A stretch of 64,000 nucleotides of DNA from VRUE01 sp963780815 (lineage in GTDB: Bacteria; Actinomycetota; Thermoleophilia; Solirubrobacterales; 70-9). The DNA is taken from the NCBI GenBank assembly GCA_963780815.1, contig CAWADG010000005.1, positions 62,001-126,000 of the forward strand. Reading direction: 5' to 3'. Position numbers and translations under genes: made by a program. Below, one piece after another: positions 43,755-50,345 of the stretch (position 1 is its first letter; each line of letters opens with the position of its first letter). The notes beneath the pieces were generated by a model that worked only from the letters and a program-made list of their open reading frames with translations, did not search any database and was not told the origin of the DNA.

Positions 43755-43799
43755 TTGAGTCACATGCTTTGCGGGACACTGGAGGTGCAGGGCCGCTAG
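43755..43799 (+). CDS. Micro-ORF A (14 residues)
   Basis: TTG 43755 (or ATG 43764) follows AAAGGAGG with a nine-base gap and encodes (M)SHMLCGTLEVQGR, ending in TAG 43797. The frame then stays open for another 36 codons to TGA 43908. The SD is far stronger than at most genes here. It may be a leader peptide or part of a dual-function RNA; no family recognised. Confidence 0.42.
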   Translation: MSHMLCGTLEVQGR

Positions 43800-43865
43800 G
43801 CGCCGCACGGGTACGGGCGCCCGCGGAATCCAACCCGGGCACCGGCGGGCATAGGGAGGCCGGGC

Positions 43866-43910
43866 ATGTCCCTCTCGGTCGTTGCTCCCGCGTCCGCTCC
43901 ACGCACCTGA
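43866..43910 (+). CDS. Micro-ORF B (14 residues)
   Basis: ATG 43866 follows GGGAGG with a six-base gap and encodes MSLSVVAPASAPRT, ending at TGA 43908-43910, directly before the terminator stem. It is in the same frame as micro-ORF A, separated by TAG 43797 and 22 sense codons. Function unknown. Confidence 0.4.
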   Translation: MSLSVVAPASAPRT

Positions 43911-43941
43911 TCAGGGCCGCCTCCGGGCGGCCCTGATTCTT
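43910..43941 (+). terminator. Strong intrinsic terminator
   Basis: TCAGGGCCGCC (43911-43921), four-base loop, GGCGGCCCTGA (43926-43936), extended by an A-T pair, then TTCTT. Twelve pairs and a T-rich tail. It ends the micro-ORF transcript and is the apparent landing site of the group II intron. Confidence 0.85.
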
Positions 43942-45841
43942 GTACGCCGGGCATGCCAGGACGCTCGGAGGTGAAGGTCCTCTGTGAAGGAGATGGCACC
44001 AACCACAAGCCAAAGGCAACTGCGTCGTCGCGAGGCGGGGTGGGAAGGAAGCCGGAGGCGAAACCGCGACCCGAGGGACACGAACCGCATCAGAGGCGGG
44101 GCGGCCAGGGCGAGCCTGCAAGACAAGGCAAAGCCCGTTGCCATCAAGCGGCCGTCACGTAAATGCGGCGGGTGCGCGGGGAAGGTGTCCTGGTTTATCC
44201 CGGGAGACCTGTCGGAGTGTCGGCCTCGACGAAGCAGTCGCCCGACATCGCCCACCGCAAGGCAGGCGGTCATCCGGCAGGAGTCAGCAGAGGCCGTAGT
44301 AGCGGCGGGGTCGTGCGCCGCGAAGGGCCAAACGCGAAGTCGAGGCAACGCATGCCTGTGCTCGCGGAAGCCACAGCAGCCAACCCCGCCCCGGCGGGGC
44401 CTTCGCGCAAGGGATGCCTAGGGTGAAGCCCGAAGCTCCCCGCGAAGAGCAAAGCGGCTTCCCGGCGCCTGGCGAGGCAGAGCCTCACCCCGCCGCCGAC
44501 ACAGGGAATCTCTGGGAGAAGTTCCTCTCCCGCGAGAACCTGGCGGCGGCGCTCAGACGCGTCGAGCAAAACGCCGGTGCCCCCGGCGTCGATGGCATGG
44601 AGACCCAAGGGCTTCGCTCCTGGCTGCATGACCATTGGCCCGAGGTCCGACGCCAGCTCGGCGCGGGCACCCACCGTCCCCAACCCGTGAGGAGGGTCAC
44701 GATCCCAAAGCCCGCCGGCGGGGAGCGGGAGCTGGGGGTGCCGACGGCTCTGGATCGCCTGATCCAGCAGGCCCTTTCGCAGGTGCTGGTGCCCGTTTTC
44801 GACCCCGGCTTCTCGGAGCGGAGCTTCGGCTTTCGCCCCGGGCGCTCAGCCCACCAGGCGGTGAAGCGCGCTCAGCGCGACATCGCCGCAGGGCACGAGT
44901 GGGCCGTCGATCTGGACCTCGACCGCTTCTTTGATCGAGTCCAGCACGACGCGCTGATGGCCAGGGTCGCGAGGCGGGTCAAAGACAAGCGAGTGCTGAA
45001 GCTGATCCGCAGCTACCTGCAAGCGGGAGTCATGGCAGACGGCGTGAAGCAGCCGAGCGAGGAGGGGACCCCACAGGGTTCCCCCCTCTCCCCGTTGCTC
45101 TCCAACGTCTACCTCGACGACCTCGACCGGATGCTGACCCAGCGAGGCCACCGCTTCGTCCGCTACGCGGATGACATCACGATCTACGTCGGCTCCAAGC
45201 GGGCCGCCGAGCGCGTGATGGCGAGCACCTGCTCGTTCATCGAGCGACGCCTGAAGCTGCGGGTCAACCACGGCAAGTCCGCTGTTGACCGCGCGACGAG
45301 GCGGACCCTTCTGGGGTTCGCCTTCTTCAAGCGAGGAGGTGAGATCAAGGTCAGGATCGACCCCAAGGCCCGCAAGCGGGCCAAGGATCGTCTGCGCCGT
45401 CTCACATCCCGCACTTGGGGCACCTCGATGGAGCGGAGGATCACCTCGATCAACCGCTTCAGCCGCGGGTGGACGGCCTACTTCGCGTTGGCCGATACAC
45501 CCGCGGTCTTTGAGGAGCTCGATGAGTGGTTGCGCCGCCGGCTGCGGCAGGCGCGATGGAAGGAGTGGAAGCGCCCGAAGACCAGACGGCGCAACCTGCA
45601 AGCGTTGGGAGTCCCCGCGCAACAGGCCCATGAATGGGCCTACTCGCGCAAAGGCTACTGGCGAAACGCAGGCTCCGCTCCCCTCCACCGTGCCCTGCCC
45701 AACGCCTACTGGCGCGAGCAGGGCCTTGCCGGGTTCACCGATCCCTATCGCCGTCTCCGGGATGCGACGCGAACCGCCGGATGCGGACCCGCACGTCCGG
45801 TGGTGTGGGAGGGGCCGGGGTAAGCCCGGCCCCTACCCGAT
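43942..45841 (+). mobile_element. Group II intron, probably bacterial class C (about 1.9 kb)
   Basis: The intron starts directly behind the terminator tail (TTCTT|GTACG) and ends in CCTACCCGAT (45841). 43970-44413 is structured noncoding RNA (domains I-IV) with typical tracts such as AGCCAAAGGCAACTGCG and GGTGGGAAGGAAGCCGG. The ribozyme core domain V is near 45770-45807 (CCGGATGCGG...CCGCACGTCCGG), domain VI near 45809-45835 (GGGGCCGGGGTAAGCCCGG, with a bulged A). A maturase is encoded inside. Insertion after terminator hairpins and lack of an endonuclease domain are class C traits. The 5' end is less certain than the 3' end. Confidence 0.85.
44414..45823 (+). CDS. ltrA: Group II intron reverse transcriptase/maturase
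   Basis: 469 residues. RT blocks: VTIPKPAGGERELGVPTALD, FGFRPGRSAHQAVKRAQ, WAVDLDLDRFFDRVQHD, GTPQGSPLSPLLSNVYLDDL and the catalytic RYADDITIYV (YADD at about 251-254). A maturase X domain follows (RITSINRFSRGWTAYF, RKGYWRNAGSAPLHRALPN). No zinc HNH endonuclease domain. It copies intron RNA into DNA and helps splicing. The C-terminal ~20 codons run into domain V. It looks intact, so the intron may still be mobile. Confidence 0.93.
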   Translation: MPRVKPEAPREEQSGFPAPGEAEPHPAADTGNLWEKFLSRENLAAALRRVEQNAGAPGVDGMETQGLRSWLHDHWPEVRRQLGAGTHRPQPVRRVTIPKPAGGERELGVPTALDRLIQQALSQVLVPVFDPGFSERSFGFRPGRSAHQAVKRAQRDIAAGHEWAVDLDLDRFFDRVQHDALMARVARRVKDKRVLKLIRSYLQAGVMADGVKQPSEEGTPQGSPLSPLLSNVYLDDLDRMLTQRGHRFVRYADDITIYVGSKRAAERVMASTCSFIERRLKLRVNHGKSAVDRATRRTLLGFAFFKRGGEIKVRIDPKARKRAKDRLRRLTSRTWGTSMERRITSINRFSRGWTAYFALADTPAVFEELDEWLRRRLRQARWKEWKRPKTRRRNLQALGVPAQQAHEWAYSRKGYWRNAGSAPLHRALPNAYWREQGLAGFTDPYRRLRDATRTAGCGPARPVVWEGPG

Positions 45842-46008
45842 TCTGGCCCGCGACCCACACCTTCGCCTGGTCGAGCCATCGGTGCCGAACAGCTTCAGTT
45901 CGCCCGGGCTCATCCAGCCGAACAGCGCGGTCGCGTGCCGGACCCACTCGATGTCGGTGACGAGCGCCAGGCGGTGCCACGAGGAGAGGTGGCCCCCGGC
46001 ATCCCGGC
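45842..46008 (-). pseudogene. SpoIIAA-like (STAS-fold) gene remnant
   Basis: On the minus strand HLSSWHRLALVTDIEWVRHA and TALFGWMSPGELKLFGTDG are the C-terminal half of the small SpoIIAA-like family. The frame breaks near 45876: GATGGCTC would read GLDQAKVWVAGQ if one C were restored. The N-terminal half is missing, cut off by the gene at 46020, and the 3' edge abuts the intron. Nothing else is seen in this 178-base gap. Confidence 0.6.
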
Positions 46009-46019
46009 GATCCGCTCGA

Positions 46020-46412
46020 TCACCCGGGGGCGGCCTTTCCGCCGCCGCAGTGCCAGCGGCCGAGGCCGTTGACCGGCGCCCTGCGAGTCTCCGGGTCCAT
46101 CACCATCCGGATCTCCCTGTTGCAGCGGTACTTGCCCTGGGCGTCGGTCTGGCGTTCGTCGAAGATCCGGCAGTGGACGACGAGATCCCCCTTGCGATCG
46201 CAGTTCAGCACTCCCGAGCGGACGCAGCTCGCGTCCTGCTTGCAGGTGCTCTCGGCGAAGACGCCCGCTCTTTCGGTCGCCCGCGGGATCGTCAGCTTCA
46301 CCTCGCCCGCCGCCGCTGGCCCGGCGACGTACATCAGCCCGAGCGCGCCGACTGCGAGCGCCAGCGCGCGTGCGACACCTGACGGTGTGGATCTCCCTGT
46401 CGCCCCGGACAT
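46020..46412 (-). CDS. Secreted small Cys-containing protein, unknown function
   Basis: 130 residues from ATG 46412. Signal peptide (ALALAVGALGLMYVAGPAAA) followed by a mature domain with six Cys (STCKQDASCVRSGVLNCD, VHCRIFD, YRCNRE, WHCGG), which may form three disulfides outside the cell. No family recognised. Divergent from the MFS-cNMP gene, 30 bases between starts. Confidence 0.7.
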   Translation of the reverse strand: MSGATGRSTPSGVARALALAVGALGLMYVAGPAAAGEVKLTIPRATERAGVFAESTCKQDASCVRSGVLNCDRKGDLVVHCRIFDERQTDAQGKYRCNREIRMVMDPETRRAPVNGLGRWHCGGGKAAPG

Positions 46413-46442
46413 GAGGGGGGAGGTTGGCAGCGGCAGATTCGG

Positions 46443-48158
46443 TTGTCAAACACTCCGGCGGCCGCCTCGCGGCCCGTGCGGAGATATCTTCCCGCGACGG
46501 TGAAACGGGCGTTCGGGGAAATCGGGTCGGTTCTCGGTGCCCTCGTCCTCGATTTCGGCAACCGCGACCTCGGGCTCCTCGGACTCGCCCGGGTGGGCGC
46601 TTCCTTCGCCGCCTGGTCGTTCGCGATCTCGCTCGGCGTCTACGGCTTCGACCACGGCGGCGCCACCGCGGTCGGCGTCGTCGCCCTCGTCCGCCTCGCG
46701 CCCGGCGCGGTCGCATCGCCCTTCGCCGGCCTCCTCAGCGATCGCTTCTCGCGTCGGGCCGTCCTGATCGGCAGCGGCCTCGCGATCTCGGCAGTCCTCG
46801 CCGCCGCCACCAACGTCGCCGCGCTCAGCGGTCCCTCGTGGCTGATCCTCGCCCTCGCCGGGCTCTTCACGGTCGCGATCAGCGGCTATGCCCCGGCCGA
46901 GTCGGCGATGCTGCCGCTGCTGGCGAAAACCCCGCAGGAGCTCTCCGCCGCCAACGTCACCCACAGCACGATGGAGAACGTCGGCTTCCTCCTCGCCGCC
47001 CTGCTCACCGGCGTCATCCTCGTCGTCGCCTCGCCGGCGGTCGTCTTCGCGGTCGCCGCCGCCGTCGCCCTCCTGAACGTAGCCCTCCTCAGCGGAATCG
47101 GACCCGACCGGCGTCCCGACTACGCCCCGCTCGAGGGCGAGCTGACCGGGATCGCCAATGAAACCTCGGTCGGGTTCCGCACCCTGTTGAACCACCCGGC
47201 GCTGAGGCTCTCCGCGGCGGTGATCCTGATGCTGGTCTTCTTCGAGGGGCTGGCGGACGTCCTGATCGTGGTCCTCGCCCTCGAGCTGCTCCACCTCAGC
47301 CACGGCAGCGTCGGCTTCCTCAATGCCGCCTGGGGGATCGGGGCGCTGCTGGGCGCGGTCGGGCTCGCCTTCCTCCTGCAGCGGGGAAGGCTGGTTGCGG
47401 CCCTGGTCGGCGGCAGCCTCGTGATCGGCGCCGCCGCGGCGCTACCCGGCGCCTGGACGGTCCCGGTCGCCGCCTACCTCGGCTGGCTCGGGATCGGCCT
47501 CGGCTACACCTTCATCGAGGTCGCGGCGAAAACGCTGCTCCAGCGCCTCGGCTCGGACGAGACCCTGGGCCGGGTGATCGGGTCGCTGGAATCGGGTCGC
47601 CTGGCTGCGATGGCGCTCGGCTCGATCAGCGCCTCGGCCGCCGTCGCCCTGCTCGGGGCTGACGGGGCGCTGTTCGTGCTCGCCGCCCTGATGCCGGTCT
47701 TCGTCCTCCTCTGCTGGACCAGCCTCCGCGCCTACGAGGTCGGCGCGCCGGTCGCCGAGGCCTGGTTCGGCCTCCTCCGCGGCAACTCGATCTTCTCGCC
47801 GCTCCCGATCGCGACCCTGGAACGACTCAGCCGCGACCTTGTCCCGGTCACCGCCGAGGCCGGCGATGAGGTGATCACCCAGGGCGATCAGGGCGACAGC
47901 TTCTACCTGATCGAGGAGGGTGAGGTCGAGGTCTTCGAAAACGGCGACTTCCGCCGCAACGAGGGGCCGGGGGAGTCGTTCGGCGAGATCGCCCTGCTCC
48001 GCGACGTGCCCCGAACCGCCACCGTAAAGGCGACCGAGCGGACCCGCCTGCTGCGGCTCGAGCGCGACCAGTTCATCGGCGCGGTCACCGGGCACCGCCG
48101 CAGCCGGCACCTCGCCCACGGGGTCGTCGACTCGCGCTGGCCGGCGGCCGCCGAGTAG
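46443..48158 (+). CDS. MFS transporter with C-terminal cyclic-nucleotide-binding domain
   Basis: 571 residues from TTG 46443 (weak start; GTG 46476 possible). About 12 membrane helices (1-430) with the MFS loop GLLSDRFSRRAVLIG. The cytoplasmic tail (about 445-560) is a cNMP fold: EAGDEVITQGDQGDSFYLIE, then GPGESFGEIALLRDVPRTATV, the phosphate-binding cassette with its Glu and Arg. Transport may therefore be gated by cAMP or cGMP; a CHASE2 adenylate cyclase is encoded 0.4 kb away. Confidence 0.88.
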   Translation: MSNTPAAASRPVRRYLPATVKRAFGEIGSVLGALVLDFGNRDLGLLGLARVGASFAAWSFAISLGVYGFDHGGATAVGVVALVRLAPGAVASPFAGLLSDRFSRRAVLIGSGLAISAVLAAATNVAALSGPSWLILALAGLFTVAISGYAPAESAMLPLLAKTPQELSAANVTHSTMENVGFLLAALLTGVILVVASPAVVFAVAAAVALLNVALLSGIGPDRRPDYAPLEGELTGIANETSVGFRTLLNHPALRLSAAVILMLVFFEGLADVLIVVLALELLHLSHGSVGFLNAAWGIGALLGAVGLAFLLQRGRLVAALVGGSLVIGAAAALPGAWTVPVAAYLGWLGIGLGYTFIEVAAKTLLQRLGSDETLGRVIGSLESGRLAAMALGSISASAAVALLGADGALFVLAALMPVFVLLCWTSLRAYEVGAPVAEAWFGLLRGNSIFSPLPIATLERLSRDLVPVTAEAGDEVITQGDQGDSFYLIEEGEVEVFENGDFRRNEGPGESFGEIALLRDVPRTATVKATERTRLLRLERDQFIGAVTGHRRSRHLAHGVVDSRWPAAAE

Positions 48159-48162
48159 CCGC

Positions 48163-48558
48163 TCAGGCGGCGGTCAGCAGCGCGAGCAGGAAGAGGGCGA
48201 TGAAGTGCCCGGACTGGTCGACGGCCAGGCGCAGCCCGGGGGGCGGGTTGTCGCCGACGTTCTTGACCCTCGTCATGTAGGCGTCGAGCACGCGGCCGTC
48301 GTCCTGGATCAGGTGCGGGATCGCGACCAGGGCCCCGACCCCGACCGCCCACCCGGCGCCGATTTCCGCCCCGATCCAGATCAGCGCCGGGACGAACGCG
48401 GCGGTGTAGGTGGCCGTGTGCGCGAGCAGCGCCCGCCGCGACTCCGGGTCCGGCCCGAGGCCGCCGATCTTGTGCGTCGCCTGCCAATTTGTCTGCAGCA
48501 GGAAGTCGCCGACCATGTGGCAGACGACGAACACGGCGAAGACTTCGACCCAGAGCAC
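48163..48558 (-). CDS. DUF3307-family membrane protein
   Basis: 131 residues from GTG 48558 (no clear SD). Four hydrophobic segments. CHMVGDFLLQTNWQATHK, ALLAHTATYTAAFV and HLIQDDGRVLDAYM match the DUF3307 pattern (HxxxDFxLQ..., HxxxY, HxxxD). Function unknown. It follows the cyclase gene on the same strand by 20 bases and ends four bases from the convergent MFS-cNMP gene. Confidence 0.75.
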   Translation of the reverse strand: MLWVEVFAVFVVCHMVGDFLLQTNWQATHKIGGLGPDPESRRALLAHTATYTAAFVPALIWIGAEIGAGWAVGVGALVAIPHLIQDDGRVLDAYMTRVKNVGDNPPPGLRLAVDQSGHFIALFLLALLTAA

Positions 48559-48578
48559 GATTCGCGTGACCGTATCGC

Positions 48579-50342
48579 CTAGTCCCCGGCCCCGGCCGGC
48601 TTTCCGTTGCGCAGCGACCACACCTGCAGCGGCATCTCGCGGCCGCGGACCTCGAGCTCGCCGACGCTGATCAGCTCCGGCTCCGGCTTCATTCGCGCCT
48701 GCTTGGTCGAGTCGGCGATGAAGATCGAGTGCTCGGTCCCTTTCGTCATCCCCTCGAGCCGCGAGGCGGTGTTGGTCGTGTCGCCGATCGTCGTGTATTC
48801 GCGCCGCCGCTCGGAGCCGACCTGCCCCGACATGACATCGCCGCTGTTCAGCCCGATGCCCATCTGGAAGCCCTCGCCGTGTCCCGACGTCTGCATCCAT
48901 TTGCAGAACGCGGGCAGGCGCACCTCGAGCATCTCCTGCGCGGCGGCGATCGCGCGGTCGGCGTGGTCGAGCTGCTCGAGGGGGGCGCCGAAGACGGCCA
49001 TGATCCCGTCGCCGATGTAGGAGACCAGGGTGCCGCCGTGGTCCATGATCGCGTCGGTCATCTCGCCGAGGTAGACGTTCAGAACCTCGACCACCTCGCC
49101 CGGCTCGCGTGACTCCGAGTAGCTGGTGAAGCCGCGCAGGTCGCTGAACAGGACCGTCGATTCGCGCCGCACGCCGCCGAGCTGGAGCTCGCCTTCGCCC
49201 TCGGAGAGGACCTGGTCGACGACATCCTCGGGAACGAAGCGCGAGAAGGTGAAGCGGACGCGCTGGCGCTCGAACGCGGCGAGCAGGTAATGGACCGCGA
49301 GGGTGCCGACGGCGCCGACGACGAGCGCGAGAAGCGGGATGACGACGGCGATGATCAGCCCCGTGTTGAAGGCGAGCTGCGCCGCGGCGACGAAGACCAG
49401 GGCGGCGCCAAACGCGACGATGAACGCCGTCACCGGGCGCATCAGGTACCCGGCGAGCGGCCCTACCGCCGCCAGCAGGAGGATCAGGACGATGTTGAGC
49501 CAGCCCGGCGCCGAGCGGAGCGGGATGCCTTCGAGGACGGTCGCGATCTCGTTCGCCTGGACCTCGGCCCCCGGCATCAGTTCGCCGCCGAACGGGGTCT
49601 GCTTGACGTCCTGGAGGACGGGCGCGGTGGCGCCGACGACGACGACTTTGCCCTTCAGCAGGTCGGGGTCGACCCTGCCGTAGAGGACGTCGACGAAGGA
49701 GTAGGTGGGGATCGTTTTCGGCGGGCCCGAGTAGTCGATCCAGGCACCCCCTTCGGCGTCGAACCCTTCGTCTTCGACGAATTCGCCCTTCGCGACTTCG
49801 GCGGCGGCGACCGCGAAGCTTTCGAGGTTCTGGAGGGCGTAGGGGAAGTGCCTCAGCGTGCCGTCGGAGTCGGGGATGTAGAGAGTGTTGCCGGCGCGGG
49901 CGCCGATCCGGCGCAGCACCGCGGGCCCGCCGAAGATCGCGTACTTGCCCTGCGGACTGACTTCGCTGGTCGCGAGGACGACGTTTCCGGCGCGATCGAC
50001 CGCTTCGATCAGTTCGTTGTCTTCGCGCGGGACGGACGGCTGGGTGAATTGGATGTCGTAGGCGATCACCTTGGCGCCGTCTTCGACGAGGCGGTCGATC
50101 AGCTTCGCGTGCAGTCGCCGCGGGAACGGCCACTGGAGCTGCAGTTCGCTGAAGGTATCGTCGTCGATCCCGACGACCGCCAGCTGCGGCGGTGCCTGCT
50201 GGTCGCCTCGGACCGAGAACCGGGTGTCGACGCTCCCCAGTTCGAGCCCGTGCAGAAGCCCCGCCGCGTAGCAGCCGATGCCGATCGCGGCGGCGACGGC
50301 CGCGACCGCGGCAAACGCGAGAACCCCCCGCCTGGACCCCAT
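48579..50342 (-). CDS. CHASE2-domain adenylate/guanylate cyclase
   Basis: 587 residues. One N-terminal helix, an extracytoplasmic CHASE2 sensor (about 35-285; LAVVGIDDDTFSELQLQWPFPR, GKVVVVGATAPVLQD), three membrane helices (about 295-370), then a class III cyclase: VLFSDLRGFTSYSE (metal Asp), YIGDGIMAVFGAP (second metal Asp), YTTIGDTTNTASRLE (catalytic Asn/Arg region). It turns an outside signal into cAMP, or cGMP. Three bases after the RCC1-FecR gene, so one operon. Confidence 0.92.
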   Translation of the reverse strand: MGSRRGVLAFAAVAAVAAAIGIGCYAAGLLHGLELGSVDTRFSVRGDQQAPPQLAVVGIDDDTFSELQLQWPFPRRLHAKLIDRLVEDGAKVIAYDIQFTQPSVPREDNELIEAVDRAGNVVLATSEVSPQGKYAIFGGPAVLRRIGARAGNTLYIPDSDGTLRHFPYALQNLESFAVAAAEVAKGEFVEDEGFDAEGGAWIDYSGPPKTIPTYSFVDVLYGRVDPDLLKGKVVVVGATAPVLQDVKQTPFGGELMPGAEVQANEIATVLEGIPLRSAPGWLNIVLILLLAAVGPLAGYLMRPVTAFIVAFGAALVFVAAAQLAFNTGLIIAVVIPLLALVVGAVGTLAVHYLLAAFERQRVRFTFSRFVPEDVVDQVLSEGEGELQLGGVRRESTVLFSDLRGFTSYSESREPGEVVEVLNVYLGEMTDAIMDHGGTLVSYIGDGIMAVFGAPLEQLDHADRAIAAAQEMLEVRLPAFCKWMQTSGHGEGFQMGIGLNSGDVMSGQVGSERRREYTTIGDTTNTASRLEGMTKGTEHSIFIADSTKQARMKPEPELISVGELEVRGREMPLQVWSLRNGKPAGAGD

Positions 50343-50345
50343 TGA

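Noticed and set aside
43971..43980. GTGAAGG as the 5' end of the group II intron
   Set aside because: Possible by consensus, but GTACG at 43942 lies directly behind the terminator tail as expected for class C. Not fully settled.
48163..50133. 656-codon minus-strand frame
   Set aside because: Only its last 131 codons (DUF3307) are real; the rest is an Arg-rich shadow of the cyclase gene.
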